Assembly (NCBI GenBank): GCA_963966185.1
Contig: CAWZYM010000412.1
Span: 186,001 to 250,000, forward strand
From: Rhabditoides inermis
Lineage: Eukaryota; Nematoda; Chromadorea; Rhabditida; Rhabditidae
Reading direction: 5' to 3'
DNA length: 64,000 nt
The notes beneath the pieces are model-generated. The model saw nothing but the letters and a program-made list of their open reading frames with translations, was not told the DNA's origin and did not search any database. Shown here piece by piece: positions 1 to 10,617 of the stretch. Position 1 is the first letter of the stretch. Each line of letters starts with the position of its first letter. The position numbers and the translations under genes were made by a program.

Positions 1-60
1 AAATGAAAATCCGAAAAAAAAGTTCCCCCAGTCGACCCCCCGTGAAAAGTGGGTAATTAC

Positions 61-290
61 TAAATGACACCAGACACCACGATACCAGACACCAGACACC
101 ACGACACCACGACACCATGGTGTCGACACCACGACACCACTTCACAAAACACGACTGCACTACGACCTCTCGTCTATATAACTGAAAAAGATGCAGGATT
201 TTTTTTTGTTTTGTAAAGTGGTGTCGTGGTGTCGTGGTGTCGTGGTGTCTGGTGTCTGGTGTCTGGTGTCATGGTGTCTGGTGTCATTTC
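61..290. repeat. Foldback element with ACACCACG/ACACCAGA 8-mer arms (copy 1)
   Basis: Two arms of about 85 bp in inverted orientation (about 61-160 and 205-290) consist of 8-mer repeats: ACACCAGA/ACACCACG on the left, their complement TGGTGTCT/TGGTGTCG on the right. A T-rich loop containing TATATAA separates them. The arms end in AAATGACACC and GGTGTCATTT and are followed on both sides by GTCGAC-containing sequence. The arms could form a cruciform. No protein is encoded; the short frames here are repeat readings. Confidence 0.8.
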
Positions 291-331
291 CTAATTGCCT
301 GAAAGGTGTCCGCAGTCGACCCTCAATGGCT

Positions 332-2676
332 GGATGTAGGACGTTCCCTCCATTTTTGCAAGGTCCTCCACTTTTGCATGGTCCTCCACTAGCATGAACG
401 ATTCCTCCACCGACCATGAACGATCCCTCCACTTTGCTAGGACGTTCCCTCCACTTTAAATTTAGGCGTTTCACATCTAATGTGTAACGTTTGAATGTTC
501 TAATACATTATTTAGCCATAAATAATGAACTTTAATAATGCCTAGAAACTTTCACCACGTTTGCTCATAGTTAGTGATTCACATCTCACAAATCTCTCTC
601 CTTCCATTAGGAGCCATGGCCCATGCGCGAGCCAACCAGAGAGACGATATCGTATTCGCGATGTCGCTACTTGTAAACGGATATGAAGATATCATAATTA
701 ATAGAAAATGAGATAAAAATTAGAGACCCCAATGAACATTTGAGTGACCCAAGCGGAAACCTGTGTTCTAATGTTCTAATATGCAAATATGAAAAGCACT
801 GTATCTTCACGGTTTCAACCTATGCAGTTAGATAGCATTCGGTTAGCTGATTTCAGGCATACTTTGTTTGCGGCTGAAGATACTGTGCTAATACCCAAAA
901 AATTAGTAAATGTGGTCGATGACGTCATCATTCTCTCTGATCTCGCCGCCCTCTCTGTCACGTTGCCCCGTTGAGAGCGCGCGCTCCGGTGCGCGCGTTT
1001 GGCGCGGAATTGTGGCGCGCGTATAAAGTAAACATAGAACATTCATATTTATCTCGAAACTACATAACTAAAGTCAGATTATAATGATAATATGGTTAGG
1101 AAATTTTGAAATCACAATTATTGATTGGGGTCCCTAGAGTTAAATATTCATCTGCCCGTTTGTCTGAAAGATATCAGAACTGAGTGTGAGTAGTGGAAGA
1201 ATGAAGACAAACAACAACATTCACACCTCGTATAGTTTCACTCTTTTCACGAGAGACATTAGAGTGGTTAGACAAAAATCAGAACGCGTTGGACGATGTT
1301 TTCATTTTGACAAAACTTTGCGTGTGTAGCCAAATTCAAACCGCTGCTTGCAAAGCGAGAGCGTTACCTTGACGCCACGTGGTCATGTGAGAGAGTCAGT
1401 GGAACGGAGATACGAAAGGCACCACAAATATGCTGTGCATTTCGTTCAGTATACTGTATGTTCAAAATCCACGATAATGTTTTCACCGAAAAATCCTGAG
1501 CTAAGTGCGAGTCTATTATAAACGAGAATCAAAGTACTTATTGTTAAAACTAATCTTACACCATTAGTGACAATCTGTTCACTAGTAAATATTTCCGTCT
1601 CTCTGGTTTATCGTCTCTCTGGTTGGCTCGCGCATGGGCCATGGCTGTTTTGATCATATGATGACTTCATGCACAAAAGACGTTCGCGTTTCAATCCGTT
1701 CTTGTTTCCGTTTAGAATACGATAGGATTAGAATACTATAAGGGTCAGGATATTTTCAAAGTAGCATAATTGTTCAGATTAGTAATGTAATTTCCTAAGT
1801 GTGGTTCAATCGTTCGTCCGATACTAATTGTAAGGATATCGTAGTATGGTATATCCGATATCAGTATAGAACCCCGATTCATGTCTGGCAGTGATTCGTT
1901 AGCATATAGCAATCCGCGAAAGATAACTACATATGGGATATGGGCCATAGGCCATAGGCTTGTTTTTTTGGTTTGTTGATAAAGTAGAATTTAAATATTA
2001 TTAACCCACAGAGCTGTGCTATAGCTCCGTAGAATACCGTAAAACATTATCCGAGAATGCAGTCACTTATGGAAATCATTTGTTAATTGAATTTGCTGAA
2101 AAGTTAAGTTGGAGAATACAGTTGCCGCAAGAAAGTGCGGTAATGTTAGTTTCTATTCCGAAGCCCGTACGACGCGCGAAAAGATTCACAAAATTCTCTA
2201 CTTGTGTTGATGCGTTACTTGAACAATGTTATCGTAATGCGGCAGCGGGATTTGGCTAACATGTTGAAAAAACCCGATGTAGATGTTTCACAAACTAGCA
2301 TATTATTACATTGTTTGTACGTAGTGCTGACTTAAAAAAATAGTTATGCTGAATGATGTGTTCCATTGTGGTAGAATGTATGTCTTCAGGTTGGCTCGTG
2401 CATGGCTCTTTGTGGAAGGAGATGAGTGATAACTATGACTATGAGCAAACATTTTAAAAGTTTCTAGGCATCATTACGAGCATTATTTATGGCTAAATAA
2501 TGTATTAGAACGTTCAAACGTCACACATTAGAAGTGAAACGCCTAAATTTAAAGTGGAGGGAACGTCCTATCAAAGTGGAGGGATCGTTCATGGTAGGTG
2601 GAGGAATCGTTCATGGTGGTGGAGGAATCGTCCTTTGCACTCAAACTAAAAATTGTGGAGGGAACGTCCTACATCC
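332..2676. mobile_element. DNA transposon with long TIRs and 8-bp TSD, copy 1
   Basis: The ends are inverted repeats, GGATGTAGGACGTTCCCTCC at 332 and its complement ending at 2676. Homology between the arms continues inward for over 250 bp (332-about 630 against about 2390-2676). It is flanked by a perfect 8-bp direct repeat CAATGGCT (324-331 and 2677-2684), the expected target-site duplication. No transposase-like frame is visible, so it is non-autonomous. An 8-bp TSD fits hAT, P or Merlin-like families; the termini do not match the usual hAT CAGRG start, so the superfamily is left open. CCTCCAC-type motifs recur in the TIRs and may be transposase-binding sites. Confidence 0.85.
612..1646. 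mobile_element. Inner inverted-repeat segment nested in the long-TIR transposon
   Basis: A perfect 38-bp inverted repeat lies at 612-649 and 1609-1646, containing GCCATGGCCCATGCGCGAGC. A weaker third relative (GGCTCGTGCATGGC) sits at about 2395, so the motif may belong to the outer arms and have been copied inward. No flanking direct repeat was found, so it may be an internal inversion or partial duplication of the outer element. The duplicate is at 7828-8862. Confidence 0.6.
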
Positions 2677-2869
2677 CAATGGCTTCCCCAGTCAACCCCT
2701 GCCATGGGAAGGCTGGGGGAGCGCTGGGGACACTTATTGGGGGTCGACTCGGGGCGGTTTGTCTCTGATTGGTTCATGATGCGGAATATGTGTTGGAGAG
2801 CGCGATAATGTGCACACTGTTTGTGATTTGCGTCGTCGTTTAGGCGCGTTGTATTCACGCGCGTTGCTC

Positions 2870-3075
2870 CTAAGCAAGTGGAGTAGGTCCAAGTAATTAT
2901 CGTGACCCTAAACGAGTGGCTCGGAATATTCTCCTATCGTAATGGTAAAGACCCCGCGTCAAGAGATTCACTCTGCGGAGGGATCAAAGGAGGACTATGG
3001 CACTACACCATTGCCCAACGATTTTCCAGTATCTGGGTTAGCGTATCGCAATACTAACCATCCATCATTTCATAT
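2870..3075 (+). repeat. Dispersed repeat R2, copy 1
   Basis: Begins with AAGCAAGTGGAGTAGG and is followed by a diverged match, in opposite orientation, to 35250-35480. Shared blocks include AGAGATTCACTC, CTCCTATCGT and a GTCAACGATTT-like stretch. The AAGCAAGTGGAGT start also occurs at 6358 and 42172. An exact copy lies at 10087-10292. Probably a degenerate transposon; no coding capacity is visible. Confidence 0.6.
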
Positions 3076-3079
3076 TCAT

Positions 3080-3240
3080 ATAGCCTGCGCCAAAGAGAGT
3101 TTTCGATCGACTTCGCTTGCAGTTCCAAATACGGTGCCATTACCGTCTGCATTTCTTGTTTTCCGCGCTATTGTCGAGAGCTGACTCTCCGTCTTTCTCT
3201 GATCTACCCCACCGAACTTATTGCGAGCATAGAACTATAG
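3080..3240 (+). repeat. Dispersed repeat R1, copy a
   Basis: A roughly 160-bp repeat running from TATAGCCTGCGCC to GCATAGAACTATA. Relatives in this window lie at 10297-10457, 22442-22602, 34305-34437 and 40940-41372 (+), and 24425-24560 and 36838-36952 (-). Conserved blocks are CTTGCAGTTCGAAATACGG, CCGAGAGCTGACTCTCCG and CTGATCTACC. It has no A/B box and no clear frame, so a short MITE-like element is the best guess. Confidence 0.75.
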
Positions 3241-3401
3241 GTAGATATAGTTTATTACCGTGTTGAGTGCTTAACATGGACATTATAGGAAACATAACAG
3301 AGCCTGCGGTAGTGAAATGGGAAAAAAGAGAAGAAATCATTTCAGCAGCAGGTGAACACTTTCCGGCGAGTCGAGCCGCCGGAGTCATTGAAGGTGTGGC
3401 C

Positions 3402-4586
3402 TCTCCCTCTCCCTCTCCCTCTCCCTCTCCCTCTCCCTCTCCCTCTCCCTCTCCCTCTCCCTCTCCCTCTCCCTCTCCCTCTCCCTCTCCCTCTCCCTCT
3501 CCCTCTCCCTCTCCCTCTCCCTCTCCCTCTCCCTCTCCCTCTCCCTCTCCCTCTCCCTCTCCCTCTCCCTCTCCCTCTCCCTCTCCCTCTCCCTCTCCCT
3601 CTCCCTCTCCCTCTCCCTCTCCCTCTCCCTCTCCCTCTCCCTCTCCCTCTCCCTCTCCCTCTCCCTCTCCCTCTCCCTCTCCCTCTCCCTCTCCCTCTCC
3701 CTCTCCCTCTCCCTCTCCCTCTCCCTCTCCCTCTCCCTCTCCCTCTCCCTCTCCCTCTCCCTCTCCTCTCCCTCTCCCTCTCCCTCTCCCTCTCCCTCTC
3801 CCTCTCCCTCTCCCTCTCCCTCTCCCTCTCCCTCTCCCTCTCCCTCTCCCTCTCCCTCTCCCTCTCCCTCTCCCTCTCCCTCTCCCTCTCCCTCTCCCTC
3901 TCCCTCTCCCTCTCCCTCTCCCTCTCCCTCTCCCTCTCCCTCTCCCTCTCCCTCTCCCTCTCCCTCTCCCTCTCCCTCTCCCTCTCCCTCTCCCTCTCCC
4001 TCTCCCTCTCCCTCTCCCTCTCCCTCTCCCTCTCCCTCTCCCTCTCCCTCTCCCTCTCCCTCTCTCCCTCTCCCTCTCCCTCTCCCTCTCCCTCTCCCTC
4101 TCCCTCTCCCTCTCCCTCTCCCTCTCCCTCTCCCTCTCCCTCTCCCTCTCCCTCTCCCTCTCCCTCTCCCTCTCCCTCTCCCTCTCCCTCTCCCTCTCCC
4201 TCTCCCTCTCCCTCTCCCTCTCCCTCTCCCTCTCCCTCTCCCTCTCCCTCTCCCTCTCCCTCTCCCTCTCCCTCTCCCTCTCCCTCTCCCTCTCCCTCTC
4301 CCTCTCCCTCTCCCTCTCCCTCTCCCTCTCCCTCTCCCTCTCCCTCTCCCTCTCCCTCTCCCTCTCCCTCTCCCTCTCCCTCTCCCTCTCCCTCTCCCTC
4401 TCCCTCTCCCTCTCCCTCTCCCTCTCCCTCTCCCTCTCCCTCTCCCTCTCCCTCTCCCTCTCCCTCTCCCTCTCCCTCTCCCTCTCCCTCTCCCTCTCCC
4501 TCTCCCTCTCCCTCTCCCTCTCCCTCTCCCTCTCCCTCTCCCTCTCCCTCTCCCTCTCCCTCTCCCTCTCCCTCTCCCTCTCCCTC
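3402..4586. repeat. CCCTCT hexanucleotide array, copy 1
   Basis: About 1.2 kb of CTCTCC repeats with two phase slips, near 3764 and 4066. The pure polypyrimidine/polypurine composition could form triplex DNA. Long frames on both strands (poly-Pro-Ser, poly-Leu-Pro, poly-Glu-Arg) are artefacts of the array. Confidence 0.98.
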
Positions 4587-4588
4587 CT

Positions 4589-4643
4589 CTTCAAAACGCC
4601 TTCGGAACACGCTGCTTGGTCGTGTTCCGAAGGCGTTTCGAAG
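4589..4643. other. 23-bp-stem hairpin with CCTTCGGAACACG arms
   Basis: Left stem 4589-4611 and right stem 4621-4643 pair at 22 of 23 positions around a 9-base loop. The arm motif GCCTTCGGAACACG recurs at 11996-12024 (second duplicate, cut off just after the stem) and, loosely, near 18002, 18060, 28612 and 34845. The duplication breakpoint at 12029/12030 lies at this hairpin. Confidence 0.8.
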
Positions 4644-4757
4644 AGACTGACCGCTACTTGAAGTACGCTGACTCTGCATACCGTCTGTGGGGTCTCAGCG
4701 GCACCTACTCTACAATAGATGGAGACAGCCTCAGCGAGTGCGCACAGTCCGCGATGC
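4634..4757 (+). pseudogene. Orphan exon of unknown protein (TDRYL...AM module)
   Basis: An open frame reads [15 protein letters not shown], then [19 protein letters not shown], ending at C|GTGAGT (donor at 4758), a strong donor. A homologous stretch on the minus strand at 34596-34710 reads TDRYLQYADATVYRLW and GAYPAIDPNSVGDCARGAM, also ending at the matching point (GTCAGT). Protein-level similarity with conserved donor position indicates a real coding exon of some gene family. I do not recognise the domain. Neither copy has convincing neighbouring exons; both sit beside CCCTCT or CT arrays and the CCTTCGG hairpin motif, so both may be displaced exon fragments. In-frame readthrough continues to 4942 without similarity. 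Confidence 0.5.
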
Positions 4758-5190
4758 GTGAGTTGATCGAGACAGTCTTGTCAAACGACTTCGAGTTACC
4801 CTTTTCATGCGATACCCTTGCGACGCCTTCGAATTACTTCGGATTTGTTTTCGATGAGACTGACCACACCTTCAGTCTCTGCAGACACATATCAGAAGTG
4901 ATTCGAAGTAGTTCCAAGTCGTTGCACAGCTATCTCAAATAAATCGAAGTCGTTTGAAGTCGTTCAAAGTCGTTCGAAGGCATATCGCAAGGCATATCTG
5001 CCGTTCGCTATTTTTCACTGTTTGCTTATTATGTCGATCTTCTCATGTTATCGGTAATCAATCAATCTATCTATCAGGAGTAGATTGAAGGCAATTCGCC
5101 TCGATGACAGTTGTTACCAGCGGAAGTGAGTGGTGTTTTCATTACACCTTTTTATTTATCCAGAAAATTATTTATCTAAACATTAAGTGG

Positions 5191-5480
5191 TGTAGTATGG
5201 TGGTATGGTGGTATGGTGGTATGGTGGTATGGTGGTATGGTGGTATGGTGGTATGGTGGTATGGTGGTATGGTGGTATGGTGGTATGGTGGTATGGTGGT
5301 ATGGTGGTATGGTGGTATGGTGGTATGGTGGTATGGTGGTATGGTGGTATGGTGGTATGGTGGTATGGTGGTATGATACCATGGTATGATGGTATGATAC
5401 CATGGTATGATGGTATGATACCGTAGTATGATGGTATGATGGTATGATTGTATGATGGTATGTTGTATGTTGTATGATTT
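5191..5480. repeat. GGTATGGT 8-mer array
   Basis: Pure GGTATGGT units to about 5375, then degenerate GATACCATGGTAT/GATGGTAT units. It begins after AAGTGGTG and ends at GATTTATTAGTGGCCTGAAA, boundaries resembling those of the 8-mer arrays at 205-300, 21357-21390 and 47405-47510. Frames through it are artefacts. Confidence 0.95.
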
Positions 5481-5737
5481 ATTAGTGGCCTGAAAATAGT
5501 ATCCAATCGTAACATGAAATTTAACTAGTGGATAAGGTCACAATAGTCTTTTATCGTAATACTAACGAGGAGTGTCGTCAGAGCCACACTCTCGGATCCG
5601 AACCAAATTGATAGGATACCTTAGTTAGGACCCCAGACATAGATTTCTGGTGTTAATGTTTCCTACGCGCCATATACGTGTCCAGTACGAAAACGTACAT
5701 GGCTGGATTTTTGCTACCTCATTCCACCTCTGGCAAG

Positions 5738-5808
5738 TCGTCGTAGCTTAGTGGTTAGCACATCAGTCTGTCAGACCAGAGGCTGGGGTTCGAGTCCACG
5801 CACACGAT
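5738..5808 (+). other. tRNA-derived module (SINE head), left arm
   Basis: A-box-like TAGCTTAGTGG and an exact B box GGTTCGAGTCC are correctly spaced. The anticodon region GTCTGTCAGAC does not form a proper anticodon stem and the acceptor stem does not close, so this is a tRNA-derived Pol III module, not a functional tRNA. It is followed by TTTTCGTTTTGCC, shared with the other tRNA-like modules. Confidence 0.6.
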
Positions 5809-6105
5809 TTTCGTTTTGCCAGCACTTTCTGGACATGGACTTGAAGTTTTTGTTGCGAAGTATAAAAAAAATACTTCGACCTGTTTGTAACTACAACTAC
5901 GTTCTTTACAACATTTTTTGGTGTTTTCGGCTTCCAAGATCGTTCAACTATACTGTGTTTCTTTACACTTGATATATTATTTTGGCTGAAACGTTCATTT
6001 TGAAAACAGTTACAGATTACAAATGTTTGTGAATATTTGTAATCTGTGTTATCCCCATCAACAAAAAAAACGCAAAGTCCAGAAGGTGCTGGCAAAACAA
6101 AAATA

Positions 6106-6174
6106 GAGTGCGCGGACTCGAACCCCATCCTCTGGTCTGACAGACTGATGCGCTAACCACTAGGCCACGACGGC
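6106..6174 (-). other. tRNA-derived module (SINE head), right arm
   Basis: Reverse-strand partner of the module at 5738-5808, with consensus A box TGGCCTAGTGG and B box GGTTCGAGTCC, then TTTTTGTTTTGCC. The internal promoter boxes are better preserved than in the left arm. Acceptor and anticodon stems are again broken. Confidence 0.6.
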
Positions 6175-6357
6175 TCGGTCTATGACCGCCAGAGATGGAA
6201 TGAGGTAGCCGAAAATCCAGCCCTGTACGTTTTCGTACTGGAAACGTATATGGCGCGTAGGAAAAAGTAACACCAGAAATCGATGTCTGGGGTCCTAACT
6301 AAGGTATCCTATCAATTTGGTTCGGATCCGAGAGTGTGGCTCTAACGACGTTCCTCG

Positions 6358-7216
6358 TAAGCAAGTGGAGTCGATAATACTCTCGTTTTGAAAACAAAAC
6401 AAAAAAACTACAATACGGAAACGTCACTAAAGTCTGTAATTGGAAATTCGCCTAGAGATTTGGTCGCCCTGCGAATCAGTGGCTCGTTTTTTTCCTTTTT
6501 GTTCTGGAAACAAAACGAAAGGCGATAAAGCATATGTATTTGTTCCCAGGATACGCGTTCTGTTTCCAGTAGAAACAGTTTTCGCTGACCAAAACTTTTC
6601 TTGGATATAGCCCGCATTTCATCCTGTCCGTCATAGGAAAATGCTACTCGCAATTCTATTTCTACAGGCGTGTTTTTCGGTGACACAAGTTAGTTCATGT
6701 TTACGATTACCATAAAAACTAACCCCGCCCCCGCGCGCTCATCACAGACAAACCGCCCCGAGTCGACCCCCAACGAGCGGGCTCTCCCCACGGCGCCCCG
6801 AGTTCACCCCGACTCGGGACAGGCTGGGGACGCCGCGATCGCGCGTCGCGCGTCTCCAGCCTTCCCTAGCCAATCCCTAGCCGGCCGTAAACCCGGCGCG
6901 AGTTGCACTTCGCCACCCCATATAGCTGTTTCGTACATAGGTCAAAGGCGCGTCGACAAGCTATCGTTACGTGAAGTTTTATTATTATAGTTTCACTTTA
7001 TGGTGCAAAATGTTGTTGTACTTTGCACAACTTTTGGTACCTTACTGTAGGTTACTGTACTTGCAAAAGTGCTGTAATCATAAAGTACAGTAACGTTATC
7101 AAACGTTTTTGAAGTATAGTATACACTAGTAACTAGTACTAGTTATTAAATACTACTTAGTTACATACTACTGAAATGTTTACTGGTCAAGCAATAAACA
7201 AGCAAAAGTAACGTAA
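6358..7216. other. Spacer between the D duplicates: repeat debris, no gene seen
   Basis: 6480-6700 resembles 35495-35700 in opposite orientation (blocks TTCTGGAAACAAAACG and CCCGCATTTCATCCTGTCC). 6720-6900 is GC-rich and shares CAGACAAACCGCCCCGAGTC with the complement of 2735-2766. 6990-7200 is rich in GTACTT/AGTACT motifs. No spliced or intact coding sequence was recognised. Confidence 0.6.
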
Positions 7217-7547
7217 AAATGAAAATCCGAAAAAAAAGTTCCCCCAGTCGACCCCCCGTGAAAAGTGGGTAATTACTAAATGACACCAGACACCACGATA
7301 CCAGACACCAGACACCACGACACCACGACACCATGGTGTCGACACCACGACACCACTTCACAAAACACGACTGCACTACGACCTCTCGTCTATATAACTG
7401 AAAAAGATGCAGGATTTTTTTTTGTTTTGTAAAGTGGTGTCGTGGTGTCGTGGTGTCGTGGTGTCTGGTGTCTGGTGTCTGGTGTCATGGTGTCTGGTGT
7501 CATTTCCTAATTGCCTGAAAGGTGTCCGCAGTCGACCCTCAATGGCT

Positions 7548-9893
7548 GGATGTAGGACGTTCCCTCCATTTTTGCAAGGTCCTCCACTTTTGCATGGTCC
7601 TCCACTAGCATGAACGATTCCTCCACCGACCATGAACGATCCCTCCACTTTGCTAGGACGTTCCCTCCACTTTAAATTTAGGCGTTTCACATCTAATGTG
7701 TAACGTTTGAATGTTCTAATACATTATTTAGCCATAAATAATGAACTTTAATAATGCCTAGAAACTTTCACCACGTTTGCTCATAGTTAGTGATTCACAT
7801 CTCACAAATCTCTCTCCTTCCATTAGGAGCCATGGCCCATGCGCGAGCCAACCAGAGAGACGATATCGTATTCGCGATGTCGCTACTTGTAAACGGATAT
7901 GAAGATATCATAATTAATAGAAAATGAGATAAAAATTAGAGACCCCAATGAACATTTGAGTGACCCAAGCGGAAACCTGTGTTCTAATGTTCTAATATGC
8001 AAATATGAAAAGCACTGTATCTTCACGGTTTCAACCTATGCAGTTAGATAGCATTCGGTTAGCTGATTTCAGGCATACTTTGTTTGCGGCTGAAGATACT
8101 GTGCTAATACCCAAAAAATTAGTAAATGTGGTCGATGACGTCATCATTCTCTCTGATCTCGCCGCCCTCTCTGTCACGTTGCCCCGTTGAGAGCGCGCGC
8201 TCCGGTGCGCGCGTTTGGCGCGGAATTGTGGCGCGCGTATAAAGTAAACATAGAACATTCATATTTATCTCGAAACTACATAACTAAAGTCAGATTATAA
8301 TGATAATATGGTTAGGAAATTTTGAAATCACAATTATTGATTGGGGTCCCTAGAGTTAAATATTCATCTGCCCGTTTGTCTGAAAGATATCAGAACTGAG
8401 TGTGAGTAGTGGAAGAATGAAGACAAACAACAACATTCACACCTCGTATAGTTTCACTCTTTTCACGAGAGACATTAGAGTGGTTAGACAAAAATCAGAA
8501 CGCGTTGGACGATGTTTTCATTTTGACAAAACTTTGCGTGTGTAGCCAAATTCAAACCGCTGCTTGCAAAGCGAGAGCGTTACCTTGACGCCACGTGGTC
8601 ATGTGAGAGAGTCAGTGGAACGGAGATACGAAAGGCACCACAAATATGCTGTGCATTTCGTTCAGTATACTGTATGTTCAAAATCCACGATAATGTTTTC
8701 ACCGAAAAATCCTGAGCTAAGTGCGAGTCTATTATAAACGAGAATCAAAGTACTTATTGTTAAAACTAATCTTACACCATTAGTGACAATCTGTTCACTA
8801 GTAAATATTTCCGTCTCTCTGGTTTATCGTCTCTCTGGTTGGCTCGCGCATGGGCCATGGCTGTTTTGATCATATGATGACTTCATGCACAAAAGACGTT
8901 CGCGTTTCAATCCGTTCTTGTTTCCGTTTAGAATACGATAGGATTAGAATACTATAAGGGTCAGGATATTTTCAAAGTAGCATAATTGTTCAGATTAGTA
9001 ATGTAATTTCCTAAGTGTGGTTCAATCGTTCGTCCGATACTAATTGTAAGGATATCGTAGTATGGTATATCCGATATCAGTATAGAACCCCGATTCATGT
9101 CTGGCAGTGATTCGTTAGCATATAGCAATCCGCGAAAGATAACTACATATGGGATATGGGCCATAGGCCATAGGCTTGTTTTTTTGGTTTGTTGATAAAG
9201 TAGAATTTAAATATTATTAACCCACAGAGCTGTGCTATAGCTCCGTAGAATACCGTAAAACATTATCCGAGAATGCAGTCACTTATGGAAATCATTTGTT
9301 AATTGAATTTGCTGAAAAGTTAAGTTGGAGAATACAGTTGCCGCAAGAAAGTGCGGTAATGTTAGTTTCTATTCCGAAGCCCGTACGACGCGCGAAAAGA
9401 TTCACAAAATTCTCTACTTGTGTTGATGCGTTACTTGAACAATGTTATCGTAATGCGGCAGCGGGATTTGGCTAACATGTTGAAAAAAACCCGATGTAGA
9501 TGTTTCACAAACTAGCATATTATTACATTGTTTGTACGTAGTGCTGACTTAAAAAAATAGTTATGCTGAATGATGTGTTCCATTGTGGTAGAATGTATGT
9601 CTTCAGGTTGGCTCGTGCATGGCTCTTTGTGGAAGGAGATGAGTGATAACTATGACTATGAGCAAACATTTTAAAAGTTTCTAGGCATCATTACGAGCAT
9701 TATTTATGGCTAAATAATGTATTAGAACGTTCAAACGTCACACATTAGAAGTGAAACGCCTAAATTTAAAGTGGAGGGAACGTCCTATCAAAGTGGAGGG
9801 ATCGTTCATGGTAGGTGGAGGAATCGTTCATGGTGGTGGAGGAATCGTCCTTTGCACTCAAACTAAAAATTGTGGAGGGAACGTCCTACATCC
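7548..9893. mobile_element. DNA transposon with long TIRs and 8-bp TSD, copy 2
   Basis: Copy of the element at 332-2676, including the same CAATGGCT duplication at 7540-7547 and 9894-9901. Identical flanks show that it was copied with the segment and did not insert separately. One extra A in a poly-A run near 9484 is the only difference noticed. Confidence 0.85.
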
Positions 9894-10617
9894 CAATGGC
9901 TTCCCCAGTCAACCCCTGCCATGGGAAGGCTGGGGGAGCGCTGGGGACACTTATTGGGGGTCGACTCGGGGCGGTTTGTCTCTGATTGGTTCATGATGCG
10001 GAATATGTGTTGGAGAGCGCGATAATGTGCACACTGTTTGTGATTTGCGTCGTCGTTTAGGCGCGTTGTATTCACGCGCGTTGCTCCTAAGCAAGTGGAG
10101 TAGGTCCAAGTAATTATCGTGACCCTAAACGAGTGGCTCGGAATATTCTCCTATCGTAATGGTAAAGACCCCGCGTCAAGAGATTCACTCTGCGGAGGGA
10201 TCAAAGGAGGACTATGGCACTACACCATTGCCCAACGATTTTCCAGTATCTGGGTTAGCGTATCGCAATACTAACCATCCATCATTTCATATTCATATAG
10301 CCTGCGCCAAAGAGAGTTTTCGATCGACTTCGCTTGCAGTTCCAAATACGGTGCCATTACCGTCTGCATTTCTTGTTTTCCGCGCTATTGTCGAGAGCTG
10401 ACTCTCCGTCTTTCTCTGATCTACCCCACCGAACTTATTGCGAGCATAGAACTATAGGTAGATATAGTTTATTACCGTGTTGAGTGCTTAACATGGACAT
10501 TATAGGAAACATAACAGAGCCTGCGGTAGTGAAATGGGAAAAAAGAGAAGAAATCATTTCAGCAGCAGGTGAACACTTTCCGGCGAGTCGAGCCGCCGGA
10601 GTCATTGAAGGTGTGGC

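Larger units (their letters stand above)
1..4634. repeat. Segmental duplication D, copy 1
   Basis: Positions 1 to 4634 recur at 7217-12029. The offset is 7216 up to about 2272 and 7217 after it, because one A-run has 6 versus 7 A. I saw no other difference outside the CCCTCT array, whose length differs by about 180 bp. Homology may extend left of the window. Inside lie the 8-mer foldback, the 8-bp-TSD transposon, dispersed repeats R2 and R1, and the CCCTCT array. So little divergence means a very recent duplication, gene conversion, or two haplotypes joined by the assembler. Confidence 0.95.
5568..6357. mobile_element. Inverted-repeat element with two tRNA-like modules
   Basis: Arms of about 250 bp (5568-5820 and about 6090-6357) are inverted copies with some divergence. 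Each contains ACACTCTCGGATCCGAACC, a GTACGTTTTCGTAC-type block and, nearest the centre, a tRNA-like sequence. The central 270 bp holds a small hairpin CGAAGTAT...ATACTTCG (5857-5879) and another around 6010-6046. Diverged relatives of the arm and its right flank occur at about 35495-36300. It is a foldback element or two SINE-like units inserted head to head. Confidence 0.7.

Noticed and set aside
3218..4679. Long open frames (432-464 codons) on both strands through the first CCCTCT array
   Set aside because: A hexamer repeat is open in every frame without stops; products are Pro-Ser, Leu-Pro, Arg-Glu or Gly-Glu dipeptide repeats with no start context or conservation beyond the repeat.
5738..5808. 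Functional tRNA gene
   Set aside because: A and B boxes are present but acceptor and anticodon stems do not pair; it is a tRNA-derived repeat head. The same applies at 6106, 36071, 51722, 54042 and 56341.
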